Assembly (NCBI GenBank): GCA_016786725.1
Contig: JAEUVU010000022.1
Span: 20,559-84,558 of the forward strand
Reading direction: 5' to 3'
Length of the DNA: 64,000 nt
Source: Ferruginibacter sp.
Lineage (GTDB): Bacteria > Bacteroidota > Bacteroidia > Chitinophagales > Chitinophagaceae
Positions 34,827 to 44,366 of this stretch are shown piece after piece (the first letter of the stretch is position 1; each line of letters starts with the position of its first letter). Below the pieces are notes generated by a model. It saw only the letters and a list, made by a program, of their open reading frames with translations, was not told the DNA's origin and made no database searches. The translations under genes were made by a program, and so were the position numbers.

Positions 34827-34835
34827 TTTGTTTTT

Positions 34836-35903
34836 TTATTTTTTCTTACATTTTAAAAGGGTTTGGCTAAGGCCAATATTATCAGTTTGTTCAACAATTT
34901 CGAGTCCCGCTTTTTTAATACAGTTAATAAATATTTCTGAGTTGTACATCTGGCTGTTACCGTTGGCCATTACGGTAAAGTAAACTGAAAGTTGCTGTAA
35001 GCAGAATGCGCCTACTTCAAATTTCTGCCTGTCCCAGAATGGCTCCATGATAATGACCTGCCCGTTCTCATCCAGCGCCCCGGCACATCTTTTTAAAATA
35101 GAAATTATTTCAGCTTCCGAAAAACAATCCAGGAACTGGCTCATCCAGATGGTATCAAAACCAGTTGGAACCTTTACATTTTCATCCAGGATATTTACCG
35201 GTAAAAAAGAAACCCTTTCACTTAACCCCAGTTCTTCAATTCTTTTACGTGCCACATTCAGTTGGCCGGGCAGGTCCATAATAGTAATATGTACATCGGG
35301 CGAAAACCTTGCCGATGCAATAGCCCATTTGCCGGTATTGCCTCCTATATCAAGTATTTTTTTTGTTTTTCCATTGTATACCAGTGGTAACACCAGCGGA
35401 AAAGCATTATCCGAAAAAAAATGATCGTACTCAAACCAGCTTTTTTGTACGTGCGGCGGCAGTTGAGATAGCCCTTCATAGATTGTATCCCACTCACCAA
35501 AATGTTTCAGCCCGGCAGGTTTGCCTGTTTCAATGCTTTCATCTAAATGAAAGAACCCTTTATAATTCACATCCTGCACAAAGTTCATGTTGGTGATGGT
35601 TAAAGGGTCGTTCAAAATAAAATGGCCGGTTTTACCCAGTGTATATTTTTTGTCATTTACCAGCACCAGGCCAAGCCCCAAGCCCGATTCCAGCAAAACC
35701 CTTACGCCGTAAACCGATAGCTTTACCTTTTCAGCAATGGCTTCATTCGTAATTCCTTCTGCACCGCTTTCTTCAATTACTTTTAAAATTCCTGAATTGC
35801 GGAGCACACGTGCCACCTGAAAAATTACCGGCCCATGAGCAATCCATTGTGCTGCTTCTTTTGCTTCAAATGCCGATTTTTTGTCCTTCGAAAAAAATTT
35901 CAT
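34836..35903 (-). CDS. SAM-dependent methyltransferase (O-methyltransferase type)
   Basis: An N-terminal helical dimerisation/winged-helix domain (residues about 15-100) precedes a class I methyltransferase core: ILDIGGNTGKWA (motif I), TIMDLPGQLNVA and GQVIIMEPFWD. This is the plan of small-molecule O-methyltransferases such as hydroxyneurosporene or acetylserotonin types. It may methylate a phenol or the polyene end. It lies between KS and flavin enzyme genes on the same strand. Confidence 0.88.
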   Translation of the reverse strand: MKFFSKDKKSAFEAKEAAQWIAHGPVIFQVARVLRNSGILKVIEESGAEGITNEAIAEKVKLSVYGVRVLLESGLGLGLVLVNDKKYTLGKTGHFILNDPLTITNMNFVQDVNYKGFFHLDESIETGKPAGLKHFGEWDTIYEGLSQLPPHVQKSWFEYDHFFSDNAFPLVLPLVYNGKTKKILDIGGNTGKWAIASARFSPDVHITIMDLPGQLNVARKRIEELGLSERVSFLPVNILDENVKVPTGFDTIWMSQFLDCFSEAEIISILKRCAGALDENGQVIIMEPFWDRQKFEVGAFCLQQLSVYFTVMANGNSQMYNSEIFINCIKKAGLEIVEQTDNIGLSQTLLKCKKK

Positions 35904-35930
35904 ACCTGCTGTTATTCTTATTTTGATTTA

Positions 35931-37067
35931 CTAATGTTTGCTAAATACCATCGCTGCATTGCAACCGCCAAAACCCGATGCGGTTTTTAAAAAATGCAGC
36001 GCATTTGTTTTGTATAAAGATGAACATACATTTACCGGCTGGCTAACCCCTGCTTTTTCAAATCCTCTTGTTGGTAATATGAGCCCTTCTTTTAAAGATT
36101 GAATAGAAATGACAGATTCTATTAAACCGGCAGCTCCCAATGTATGGCCGTAATATCCTTTTAAACTGTTTACAGGCACATCCTGCAACCCCGCCAGCCC
36201 AATTGCTTTTGCTTCCATTTCATCATTAAAAACAGTGGCTGTACCATGTGCCGAAATAAAACCAATTTCACCGGCAGCCATTGCTGCAGCCTGCAATGCT
36301 TTTCTGATTGCAATGTACAATTCTTCGCCTGTTCGTGACGGCCCGCTTATATGATTTGCGTCATTACTTACCGAGCCACCGGTGATTTTTACACCATGCG
36401 AATAATTTTTATCGGAAGTAAGAATAACCGTTCCTGCCCCTTCGCCTAAATTAATTCCATCTCTTGCAGCATCAAAAGGCTTGCAGGGCAAACTGCTTAC
36501 CGCCTGAAAAGACTGGAAGCCTGATAAAACAAATTTGCTGATCACATCGGCTCCGGCAACAACAGCATGGTTGTATTGGCCTGATTGTATAAGCCTCATA
36601 CCAATCAGCAAAGCCAGCATGCCTGAAATGCAGGCGTTGGAAACAATAACTGGTATGTTTGCAAATTTAAAATGCCCGGCCACCAACTGAGCAGAAGTAT
36701 TGAGTGAAATTCTTTTAGCTAATGATTCAGAAACTGTTGTATCCTCAAGCAAACTGATATTTCCTTTGGTAGATGAAAGGATTAGAATTGTTCTTTTATC
36801 TGCCGGATCAACAGCGCTTTTTGCCAATGCATTGCTGATAGATGCAATAAGCAGGTTTTCGAATTTTGTGTACTGACTGTTTGCTGAAAAACTTTTATCT
36901 GCAAACAAAGCGGCCTGAAAGGGCTGATCTGACATACGCTTATCGGAGTGCAATTTAACGCCCGATACATGCTGTTTAAGCTGCTCAAAATTTTCGGCAG
37001 TAGTTAAACCAATTGGCGAAACAATATTATCTGAACTAACAAAAATCTCTGTCATGTTTTTTGCCAT
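35931..37067 (-). CDS. Beta-ketoacyl-ACP synthase (KS)
   Basis: The 378-residue KS has the nucleophile Cys146 in SNACISGML, SAHGTATVFND, and SLKGYYGHTLGAAGL, so all catalytic residues are present. It is shorter and more divergent than the other KS enzymes here. Its start and the stop of the thioesterase gene share a TAATG. It is one candidate for extending the aryl polyene. Confidence 0.88.
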   Translation of the reverse strand: MAKNMTEIFVSSDNIVSPIGLTTAENFEQLKQHVSGVKLHSDKRMSDQPFQAALFADKSFSANSQYTKFENLLIASISNALAKSAVDPADKRTILILSSTKGNISLLEDTTVSESLAKRISLNTSAQLVAGHFKFANIPVIVSNACISGMLALLIGMRLIQSGQYNHAVVAGADVISKFVLSGFQSFQAVSSLPCKPFDAARDGINLGEGAGTVILTSDKNYSHGVKITGGSVSNDANHISGPSRTGEELYIAIRKALQAAAMAAGEIGFISAHGTATVFNDEMEAKAIGLAGLQDVPVNSLKGYYGHTLGAAGLIESVISIQSLKEGLILPTRGFEKAGVSQPVNVCSSLYKTNALHFLKTASGFGGCNAAMVFSKH

Positions 37068-37492
37068 TAACCCTGGCCATGTTTTATTTTCCAGGCTTCA
37101 AAAAAAGCAGGATTGGAAAGTTGCAGCACAGAATCCTCTTTACTTAAAAAAACCTGTACAGAAGAGCCGGTTGCTACCAACTGTCCGTTTGTTTCATTGT
37201 AAAGCCGGTAAGTAAATTTCAGTTTGGCTGCATCCGTAGGGATAAATTTTGTTTCAACAATTACCCTGTCTCCATACCTTAGCGATCTTTTAAAATCGCA
37301 CTGTACGCTAACCACCGGTATCACAAACCCGAGTTTATACACTTTCAGGTAATCAAGGCCATGCATTTTTCCAAATGCCTCACGGCCATCTTCAAAATAA
37401 CGGATGTAATGGCCATGCCAAACTATACCCAGCGGGTCTGCCTCATTAAACCTCACCAATACTTCAGTTTTACAGCTCAATTCTGTTTTCAT
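37067..37492 (-). CDS. Acyl-CoA/ACP thioesterase (4HBT, YbgC-like)
   Basis: The hot-dog motif VRFNEADPLGIVWHGHYIRYFEDGR (Asp19 catalytic) is the YbgC/4-hydroxybenzoyl-CoA thioesterase signature. It could release the polyene acid from its ACP or edit stalled chains. It is coupled to the KS gene by overlapping stop and start codons. Confidence 0.9.
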   Translation of the reverse strand: MKTELSCKTEVLVRFNEADPLGIVWHGHYIRYFEDGREAFGKMHGLDYLKVYKLGFVIPVVSVQCDFKRSLRYGDRVIVETKFIPTDAAKLKFTYRLYNETNGQLVATGSSVQVFLSKEDSVLQLSNPAFFEAWKIKHGQG

Positions 37493-37513
37493 GCATTCTC
37501 TTTAATCAGCTAA

Positions 37514-38176
37514 TCAGCCTCCATATTTGCCCTTCCAGCTTTTATAAGCTTTCTTATCTATCTCTATAAGGCTTTTTTTGATGATTGAAACCCAGAAATT
37601 GCGGAAACCAAACCCTGCGGCCTCCTGCTCCATTCGTTCGGTCATCAGCACTTTTTTTGCTTTCATATCAATAAGCGTTACCCATACCGAGCCATAACTT
37701 TTTTTCTCTTCTTTCTTCATTCCTTCCATGATAAAAACAAGCCCTATCCCATTTTTGCTTTTCAAATCCAGCGCTTTAACGCAGGCGGCGATATCTGTTT
37801 CTGTGAGCCTGTTAAAATCTGATTGGGTGGATGACATAATATCAGCAGCTTTTATTTTACCGTTCTTTTCCGTTACTGCGCTGATATCAACACCAACATC
37901 TCCATCCCTGTTAAAGGCGCCGGCTATGTTATAATTTTTACCCATTTCTGTTACCACCACATCGTTCATACTATTGTAAAGGCGGGCCTGTATGTCAGAT
38001 GCATTTCCTCCAGGATCATTAATGAGCCTGTTTTTGGTGTAGTCAATACCCAGGTAGGTTAAGGGGGTTGATTTGTCGTTAAAAAAATTTTGCAGTGTTT
38101 GTGCAAATGAGTGGCCGGTTGATGCAAATAACATAAACAAGGCAACCAGCAGGTTTAGCTTTTGTGTACGTTTCAT
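37514..38176 (-). CDS. Secreted protein of the pigment operon, unknown function
   Basis: A signal peptide (MKRTQKLNLLVALFMLFASTGHSFAQ) leads into a 195-residue domain with FNDKSTPLTYLGIDYTKNRLIND, AADIMSSTQSDFNRLTETDIAACVKAL and SVWVTLIDMKAKKVLMTERM. I do not recognise a family. It overlaps the dehydratase gene upstream by 4 bp, so it is part of the operon and probably acts in the periplasm. Confidence 0.7.
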   Translation of the reverse strand: MKRTQKLNLLVALFMLFASTGHSFAQTLQNFFNDKSTPLTYLGIDYTKNRLINDPGGNASDIQARLYNSMNDVVVTEMGKNYNIAGAFNRDGDVGVDISAVTEKNGKIKAADIMSSTQSDFNRLTETDIAACVKALDLKSKNGIGLVFIMEGMKKEEKKSYGSVWVTLIDMKAKKVLMTERMEQEAAGFGFRNFWVSIIKKSLIEIDKKAYKSWKGKYGG

Positions 38177-38607
38177 GATGTTTGATTTTTAATCTGATTA
38201 ATAAATATTTTCATTTTGCATTGAGCTATCAATTGCCCGTTGCAGGTTATTTTTCCGGATATTAATGTTACATCAAATATCTGGTTTTCGGTGGTGATCC
38301 CGGTAACTAATTCATCGCCTGTTTTGGGCAAGGCAAATATCTGCAAACCATTTACAGCGCCAATATAACCAACCGCCACAGGCTTGTTGCCGGTATGGGC
38401 TGCATAGCCTGCACCTGCTGCTGCGGTTTGTGCAATATTTTCTACCAGGCCAGGCTCTTTAAAAATACCATCCTCCACAAAAATATTATCAGCCTTTATA
38501 CTAAAACCGGTTGTGGTGCCTGTTTCAGTAACCGATAATAGTTTATCTACCATTACAAACGGCGGCCTTTGCGGTATCAGTGTTTGTATATCATCAATTG
38601 GTATCAT
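38173..38607 (-). CDS. 3-hydroxyacyl-ACP dehydratase, ApeP-like
   Basis: This hot-dog dehydratase has IPQRPPFVMVDKLL and EPGLVENIAQTAAAGAGY, where Glu56 is the catalytic acid, as in FabA/ApeP-like dehydratases. It should make the trans double bonds of the polyene. It overlaps the acyltransferase by 14 bp and the secreted protein by 4 bp. The second dehydratase at 27804 has a FabZ-like GHFP motif, so the two may act on different intermediates. Confidence 0.87.
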   Translation of the reverse strand: MIPIDDIQTLIPQRPPFVMVDKLLSVTETGTTTGFSIKADNIFVEDGIFKEPGLVENIAQTAAAGAGYAAHTGNKPVAVGYIGAVNGLQIFALPKTGDELVTGITTENQIFDVTLISGKITCNGQLIAQCKMKIFINQIKNQTS

Positions 38608-39493
38608 CTTTCTTTTTCTCCCAGAAATTATAATAATTAAACCATTGTTCGGGATATTGTTTAACCTTCTGCTCTACCTCACCCACATATTCGTTAAGCA
38701 TTTGCTGCATTACTTCGTTCTTTGCAAATACAGAGTAATCTTTTATACCGCTCGAAAACAAATGATAATGCAGGTTGCTTTCTTTTACTGCAAACACATA
38801 GTTAACCGGAACTTTAAATTTGGATGCCAGCAAAAAAGGCCCCATCGGAAACCTTGCAGGCTCACCCAAAAAATCGGCGGTAAGTGTTTTGTTGCCTTCT
38901 AAAAACCTGTCGGCGTGCATGCAAACCAGTTCGTTATTACTTAGTGCTTCGCTTATTTTATAGATATGGCTTAGGTCGTTCTTAATAACAATAATGTTCA
39001 TGTTACGCTTGCCAGTTACGCCCTCAAGGTATTCTTTTATTTGCTCATGTTCGCCATCGTATAATACAATATTGATCCGGTTTTGCAGTCGCTTAAATAA
39101 ATGGCCGGCCACATCCCAGTTGCCGATATGGGCGCTCAGCAAAATGCCGCCTTTGCCCATTGAAGCAACCTTGTGCAGGTTTTCTTCGCCGTCAAAATCA
39201 AAAGTAAAATTGTTTTTTATGCCCGACATGAGTACCACTTTGTCAATAATGCCCTGACCCAGTAAAAAGTAATTCTTATAAAGCTTGAAAAGAGATGAAA
39301 GCCTGCCGTAGCCAAGCTTTCGGCGATACAGTAAATATATCTGGCGGGAAGCTTTGAAAGAAAAAAAGAAATAATACAGAACAACAATCCGAAGCAGGAA
39401 GTAGGCCGGTAAAACCCCGAAGGTTTTTAAAACCCATACAAATATCCGGTATCCCAGCGGGGCACCTTTGGATTTACCGTGCCAGGCACTCAT
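38594..39493 (-). CDS. LpxL/HtrB-type acyltransferase (LPLAT)
   Basis: An N-terminal membrane region (residues 17-48) is followed by the HX4D catalytic motif in LLSAHIGNWDVAGH (His122, Asp127) and GPFLLASKFKVPVNY. The fold transfers an acyl chain from ACP to a hydroxyl on the inner membrane. It is a candidate for joining the polyene acid to the dialkylresorcinol (inference). Its start and the ACP stop overlap. Confidence 0.9.
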   Translation of the reverse strand: MSAWHGKSKGAPLGYRIFVWVLKTFGVLPAYFLLRIVVLYYFFFSFKASRQIYLLYRRKLGYGRLSSLFKLYKNYFLLGQGIIDKVVLMSGIKNNFTFDFDGEENLHKVASMGKGGILLSAHIGNWDVAGHLFKRLQNRINIVLYDGEHEQIKEYLEGVTGKRNMNIIVIKNDLSHIYKISEALSNNELVCMHADRFLEGNKTLTADFLGEPARFPMGPFLLASKFKVPVNYVFAVKESNLHYHLFSSGIKDYSVFAKNEVMQQMLNEYVGEVEQKVKQYPEQWFNYYNFWEKKKDDTN

Positions 39494-39750
39494 TATGCCA
39501 GTTCTTTAGAATTTACCCGGGAGATGATGTAGTCGCAGAAATCCTGGAAAGTAGCGATATCAGTAAAGTCTTCGGGCTTTACCTTAAAGGCAAAATTGCT
39601 TTCAATAACCACAACGAGGTCAATATAATCCAGGCTGTCGAGCCCAAGGGTTTCTTTTAAATTAGCTTCAGGCACTAACTTTTCCGCATCCACCTCAAAT
39701 TCCTCCACCAGGAATTCGTGAATCCTCTCAATTATTTCTGTGTTTGTCAT
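39493..39750 (-). CDS. Acyl carrier protein (third of three)
   Basis: LGLDSLDYIDLVVVIE marks the phosphopantetheine Ser39 in an 85-residue ACP. It differs from the two cassette ACPs (DSL instead of DSI) and sits next to a full KS, an acyltransferase and a dehydratase, so it is the likely carrier for polyene synthesis. Confidence 0.93.
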   Translation of the reverse strand: MTNTEIIERIHEFLVEEFEVDAEKLVPEANLKETLGLDSLDYIDLVVVIESNFAFKVKPEDFTDIATFQDFCDYIISRVNSKELA

Positions 39751-39759
39751 AAAGCAGTA

Positions 39760-40980
39760 TTATATCAATTTCCTAATTATTAGCGATGAGTTTGTTCCTC
39801 CAAACCCAAAAGAGTTAGACAAAAATACAACTATATCCTTTTCCACAGCCACTTTTGCTATATTCAATTTTGCAGAATCCTCATCCGGGTTCTCAAAATT
39901 TATGTTGGGTGCAACAAAGGAATTTTCCATCATCAGCACCGAATAAACAATTTCACTTGCACCTGCCATCCAGCACTCGTGGCCGGTCATTGATTTGGTT
40001 GAGCTTACCAACGGTTTATATTGTCCAAAAACCTCATCTATAGCCCTGGCTTCGCTGGCATCGCCTGCAGGTGTAGAGGTTGCATGTGCATTTATATAAT
40101 CCACATCAGCAGCCTGTATTCCTGCATCTTTCATTGCCATGTGTAAAGATCTTACCGGGCCGTCAACCGTTGGGTTGGATATATGACCACCATTTGACGA
40201 AAATCCATAACCGATAACTTCGCCCAGTATTTTTGCTCCTCTTTTTTGTGCCGATTCCAGGCTTTCTAAAATAACGGTGGCAGCGCCTCCGCTGGGTATA
40301 AGTCCATCCCTGTCCCGGTCAAACGGGCGTGAAGCTCTCTGAGGATCATTTTCACGGATAGAAAAGGCGGACAAGGCATCAAAAGTACCCATAGCCAGGT
40401 GGTTTATTTCCTGTGCGCCACCACAAATGATACAATCCTGCAGGCCTGATTTTATAAAATGGTATCCCAGGCCGATAGAATGCGAACCGCTTGCACAGGC
40501 TGCACTGATGGTAAAGTTGATGCCCCTTAATTTAAAGATCGTTGCCAGGTTCATGGTTACGGTTGAGTTCATGGTTTGAAAAACCGCACCCGAACCAACC
40601 AGGGTAGTATCTTTTTTCTCTCTTATGATATCATTGGCCTCAATAACCGATTTGCCGGAACTATCATTGCCATATAAAATACCGATCTCGTTGGCAGCAA
40701 TATAATCTTCATCAATACCGGCATTTTGCAAAGCTTCTATAGTGGCCACATATGCATATTCGCCTTCCTGCGGAAGCATGATCCTGGCTCTTCTGTCAAG
40801 TTTACCTTTTAGTTCAGGCGTTTCAACAAAACCGGTTAAGCCAGATCTGTATCCATATTCCTTACGCACCGGATCGAGTATGATGCCGGATTTGCCCTTG
40901 TATAAAGATTCCTTTACCTCGTCAAGGTTTTTTCCAATGCAGGAATAAATGCCCATGCCTGTTATAACTACTCTGCTCAT
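39760..40980 (-). CDS. Beta-ketoacyl-ACP synthase (FabF-like KS)
   Basis: The preferred start MSRVVITGMGIYSCIG is 8 codons inside the open frame. Catalytic residues are Cys162 in SAACASGSHS, NAHATSTPAGD and STKSMTGHECWMAG. This is the KS most like primary FabF and the KS of aryl polyene loci. It lies directly before the third ACP, so it is the likely main elongating enzyme for the polyene. Confidence 0.92.
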   Translation of the reverse strand: MSRVVITGMGIYSCIGKNLDEVKESLYKGKSGIILDPVRKEYGYRSGLTGFVETPELKGKLDRRARIMLPQEGEYAYVATIEALQNAGIDEDYIAANEIGILYGNDSSGKSVIEANDIIREKKDTTLVGSGAVFQTMNSTVTMNLATIFKLRGINFTISAACASGSHSIGLGYHFIKSGLQDCIICGGAQEINHLAMGTFDALSAFSIRENDPQRASRPFDRDRDGLIPSGGAATVILESLESAQKRGAKILGEVIGYGFSSNGGHISNPTVDGPVRSLHMAMKDAGIQAADVDYINAHATSTPAGDASEARAIDEVFGQYKPLVSSTKSMTGHECWMAGASEIVYSVLMMENSFVAPNINFENPDEDSAKLNIAKVAVEKDIVVFLSNSFGFGGTNSSLIIRKLI

Positions 40981-40988
40981 ATTAAGTA

Positions 40989-41055
40989 AAAAGTAAAAAA
41001 TCAAAAATCAAAATGGCTGTTTTCGGATGCACTGTTCTTTTGATTTTTTACTTTT
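40989..41055. repeat. Intercistronic inverted repeat (AT-rich type), second site
   Basis: AAAAGTAAAAAATCAAAA (40989-41006) and its exact complement TTTTGATTTTTTACTTTT (41038-41055) flank a 31-nt loop in the gap between the ketoreductase and KS genes. The motif resembles that at 23290. Confidence 0.85.
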
Positions 41056-41066
41056 GAATTTTGATT

Positions 41067-41795
41067 TTAAGAATACAATCCTCCGTTTATCGAAATCACT
41101 TCACCGGTGATGTATGCTGCACCTTCGCTTGCTAAAAATGCAACTGTATGTGCCACTTCTTCCGGTGTACCAAATCGTTTTAAAGGCACCAGGTTTTTTA
41201 ATTCCGTTTCATTTAATCCATCAGTCATATCTGTTTTAATAAAGCCAGGCGCTACTGCATTTACGGTAATTCCTTTACGGCCAATTTCCTGTGCCAATGC
41301 TTTGGTAGCGCCAATTACGCCGGCTTTTGCTGCCGAATAATTAGTTTGTCCGGGCAAGCCTTTTAAACCCGAAAGCGAAACCATATTAATGATACGGCCA
41401 TATTTTTTCTGCAGCATGCTGTTAACCACCAAACGGGTAACATAAAAAAATCCGTCGAGATTTGTTTTGATCACATTATCCCACTGTTCATCTTTCATCC
41501 ACATCATCAGCCCGTCATCCCGTATGCCTGCATTGTTTACCAGCACTTCAATAACCTTGTCTGCATTGGCTTCCATCCATCCTCCCAGTTTGCTGATGGT
41601 TTCTTCTTTGTTTGACACATCAAATTGTATGATCTCTCCATCCACTCCTTTTTCTTTAACCAGTGCAAGTGTGTTATTTGCTTCTTCTTCATTAGATCTG
41701 TAGTTGATCAGCACATTATATCCCATTTCAGCCAGCTTTACACAAACTGCTTTTCCAATTCCCCTTGATCCTCCTGTTACTAATGCAAACTTCAT
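41067..41795 (-). CDS. 3-oxoacyl-ACP reductase (FabG-like SDR)
   Basis: NADPH motif GGSRGIGKA (8-16), NNAG and the catalytic YSAAKAG and SLSG serine are present; it ends in a normal SDR tail. The ATG at 41795 is chosen; the frame also opens at a TTG at 41801. It is the only ketoreductase in the locus and should act with both dehydratases. Confidence 0.93.
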   Translation of the reverse strand: MKFALVTGGSRGIGKAVCVKLAEMGYNVLINYRSNEEEANNTLALVKEKGVDGEIIQFDVSNKEETISKLGGWMEANADKVIEVLVNNAGIRDDGLMMWMKDEQWDNVIKTNLDGFFYVTRLVVNSMLQKKYGRIINMVSLSGLKGLPGQTNYSAAKAGVIGATKALAQEIGRKGITVNAVAPGFIKTDMTDGLNETELKNLVPLKRFGTPEEVAHTVAFLASEGAAYITGEVISINGGLYS

Positions 41796-41842
41796 ATTCA
41801 ATTTTATTTCGTCTTTTATTATTTCTGCTCAACTTTTTTAAT

Positions 41843-41924
41843 GTCAGTCTGAGCTTGTCGAAGACGGGGCTATTTTAACGGCCTCTTTTGTTTGTCAACC
41901 CGCCTTCGACAAATTCAGGCTGAC
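41843..41924. repeat. Palindromic repeat family 2, copy B
   Basis: GTCAGTCTGAGCTTGTCGAA (41843-41862) and TTCGACAAATTCAGGCTGAC (41905-41924) are inverted arms with a few mismatches, around a 42-nt loop between the lyase and ketoreductase genes. Confidence 0.9.
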
Positions 41925-41936
41925 AGTTTTCTATAA

Positions 41937-43514
41937 TCAGGGTGTAACCTGGCTGTGGGTTTTTCCTAACCTTGCAGAAACAACCGGGTCGGCTTTTTCA
42001 AAATATTTTTTAATCCTTTCAAGGTCTTTATACTTTGGTTCGTCCTCAATAAATTTCGGGAACAGTTTTCTTATCTCGGTATAAATATGGTGCGTTTCTG
42101 TTGAAAGCCTGTCGGTACATTTTAAGTAATCAATTGCCTGCAACACGGTCATCATCTGTATGGCCAGCACTTCAAAAGAATTATCAATAACACGTTTGGT
42201 CATCAAGGCTGCATTGCAACCCATGCTCACAATATCCTGGTTATCGTTGTTGTTGGGTATGCTGTGCACATACATCGGGAACGACATGGTTTGATTTTCG
42301 GCCACGGTTGATGTTGCTGTAAACTGCATACCCTGCATACCAAAATTGAAACCCAGCACACCAAGGTTAACAAACGGCGGAAACTTCTGGTTCAGCTTTT
42401 CGTTCAGCAAATAATTCAACTGCCTTTCGCTGAGCATAGATAATTTGGTAACAGCCACTTTCAGTTTATCCATTTCCAGCGACACATAATCTCCATGGAA
42501 ATTGCCGCCATGAAAAATGTTCTGGTTCTGGTGATCTATCACCGGGTTATCATTTACCGAGTTCAGTTCATCCACTACCACTTTTTCTACACTACAGATG
42601 GTATCATAGATCGGCCCTAATATCTGTGTTACACAACGCAGGGAATAGTACTCCTGCACTTTATCCTGAAACACTTCCTGGTCAAGCTTTTCGGGGTTAT
42701 ACAAATGTTCGCTGCGGCTGCGTATCATTTTACTGTCTTTCAATATCTCACGCATTTGAGCGGCAATTTTGTTTTGCCCCTTATGTTGTTTCACCACATT
42801 CAGTTCGTAAGAATAATGATCGTCAAAAGCTTCTACCACTTCATTGATCATAGCAGATAGCATGATGGACCATTCCAGCAGTTTTTGCGCCTGAATGATG
42901 TTTACCATACCAATACCCGTCATGGCCGATGTGCCGTTTAACACAGCCAACCCTTCACGTATTTTTATAGCAAGCGGTTTGATATTTAGTTTGGCAAATA
43001 CTTCTGCTGTTGGCTGCACGGTTCCTTCATAAATAACTTCGCCTTCGCCAATTAAAACCAATGCAAGATGTGCAAGCTGTACCAGATCGCCGCTGGCGCC
43101 AACACCGCCATGTTCAAAAATGCAGGGCGAAACATTTTTATTGATCAGCTCTTTAAGCAGTTCCACAATTTCGGGATGCACACCGGAGTATCCCTGCATT
43201 AAACTGTTTAACCGGGCTATCATTACCGCTTTAACCAATATCGGGTTCATGATATTGCCGGCTCCGGAACTATGGCTGCGGATGAGATTATATTGTAACT
43301 GCAGCAGGTTTTTTTCATTAACCTTATACTGCGCCATGGGGCCAAAGCCCGTATTGATGCCGTAAATGAGTTTGTTGGATGAAAATTTTTGTAAAAACCG
43401 GAAGTTTTCTTCCACTTTTTCAATCGTTTGTGTATCTAACGACACTTCCTTGTCCTTGTACAAGATATCCGAAAAGTTATCTAAGGTAAGGGCCCTGTCT
43501 CCTACATGTACCAT
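41937..43514 (-). CDS. Tyrosine ammonia-lyase (HAL/PAL/TAL family)
   Basis: The self-cyclising ASG triad (residues 140-142, GVGASGDLVQLAHL) forms the MIO cofactor, and YGINTGFGPMAQY (51-63) carries the catalytic Tyr. The active-site region LQYNLIRSHSSGAG closely resembles the tyrosine ammonia-lyase of Flavobacterium johnsoniae as I recall it, a flexirubin enzyme. It should convert tyrosine to 4-coumarate, the starter of the aryl polyene. Length of 525 residues is normal. It is first in the long minus-strand block. Confidence 0.9.
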   Translation of the reverse strand: MVHVGDRALTLDNFSDILYKDKEVSLDTQTIEKVEENFRFLQKFSSNKLIYGINTGFGPMAQYKVNEKNLLQLQYNLIRSHSSGAGNIMNPILVKAVMIARLNSLMQGYSGVHPEIVELLKELINKNVSPCIFEHGGVGASGDLVQLAHLALVLIGEGEVIYEGTVQPTAEVFAKLNIKPLAIKIREGLAVLNGTSAMTGIGMVNIIQAQKLLEWSIMLSAMINEVVEAFDDHYSYELNVVKQHKGQNKIAAQMREILKDSKMIRSRSEHLYNPEKLDQEVFQDKVQEYYSLRCVTQILGPIYDTICSVEKVVVDELNSVNDNPVIDHQNQNIFHGGNFHGDYVSLEMDKLKVAVTKLSMLSERQLNYLLNEKLNQKFPPFVNLGVLGFNFGMQGMQFTATSTVAENQTMSFPMYVHSIPNNNDNQDIVSMGCNAALMTKRVIDNSFEVLAIQMMTVLQAIDYLKCTDRLSTETHHIYTEIRKLFPKFIEDEPKYKDLERIKKYFEKADPVVSARLGKTHSQVTP

Positions 43515-43677
43515 GATCCGAATTTTATCTGCAGTTTAAGTTTTATAGTCAAATGGTAAAAATAGAATAAACTATTCAAATTTCTGATTTTTTACTTTCT
43601 GTATAAATATTAAAGATATAGCAACAATATAAGCTGTAACTGCGGCTGGTGGGTATTTTTTATATGCGGATTACCGC

Positions 43678-43685
43678 TAAATTTG
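43678..43685 (+). promoter_or_regulatory. -7 promoter box upstream of 43710
   Basis: TAAATTTG fits the TAnnTTTG consensus 24 bp before the ATG at 43710. No strong -33 box is visible. Confidence 0.45.
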
Positions 43686-43709
43686 TACCTGAAATTAAAA
43701 CTTAATGAT

Positions 43710-44288
43710 ATGAAAAAAATATTCTGCCTGTCTTTTATTGCAGTGCTGTTTGGTTTACAGCTACAGGCGCAAAAAGTAAAAACCATAACCGGCAGCGATG
43801 ATATTTTAAAAGCCGAAAGCTCAATTACTATTGAGTTTACCTACGATAACATCAGTGTGGGCAAGTACAAAAATGAAGAGGAATATATTGCTGCCAAAAC
43901 CGAAGAATACAATAAAAAAGAAGCAGGTAAGGGCGATACCTGGGCTGCCAGCTGGAAACGGGATAAGGAAGCCCGTTTTGAACCCAAGTTTTTAGAGCTT
44001 TTTAAATTAACCAGTGGCATGAGTATAATTACAGATGCAAAATATACCATGATCGTAAAAACAATTTCGATTGAACCGGGCTGGAATGTTGGCATAAGCC
44101 GCAAAAATGCTGAGATTGACCTTGAAATATGGATTGTGGAAACAGCCAACAAATCAAACAAACTGGCTGCATTTACCATCAGCAATGTACCCGGCGGTAC
44201 AGCTTTTGGTTATGATTTTGATACCGGCCTGCGAATTTCAGAAGCTTATGCTAAAGCTGGAAAAAGCCTGGCCAAATTCTTCAAATAA
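43710..44288 (+). CDS. Secreted protein of unknown function, paralogue of 44367
   Basis: The ATG at 43710 gives a signal peptide (MKKIFCLSFIAVLFGLQLQAQ); the open frame reaching back to 43683 begins inside the promoter box. The mature protein of about 170 residues matches the next gene in many positions (SSITIEFTYDNISVGKY against SSINVEMTYEKMAVGDF; AKYTMIVKTISIEPGWNVGISRKNAEIDL against AKYTLIVNTKALEPGYQVGISKKNAGVDL, shown in parts). Function unknown; probably a periplasmic or surface protein. Confidence 0.7.
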   Translation: MKKIFCLSFIAVLFGLQLQAQKVKTITGSDDILKAESSITIEFTYDNISVGKYKNEEEYIAAKTEEYNKKEAGKGDTWAASWKRDKEARFEPKFLELFKLTSGMSIITDAKYTMIVKTISIEPGWNVGISRKNAEIDLEIWIVETANKSNKLAAFTISNVPGGTAFGYDFDTGLRISEAYAKAGKSLAKFFK

Positions 44289-44311
44289 TCAATAAAAACT
44301 ATAATCTTTGC

Positions 44312-44344
44312 AAAAGGCTTCCATAAATGGAAGCCTTTTTAAAT
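44312..44344 (+). terminator. Terminator between the paralogues
   Basis: AAAAGGCTTCCAT (44312-44324) and ATGGAAGCCTTTT (44327-44339) form a perfect stem with a two-base AA loop and a T run, so a second promoter should serve the next gene. Confidence 0.85.
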
Positions 44345-44366
44345 TTTTATAATTAAACAAACACAA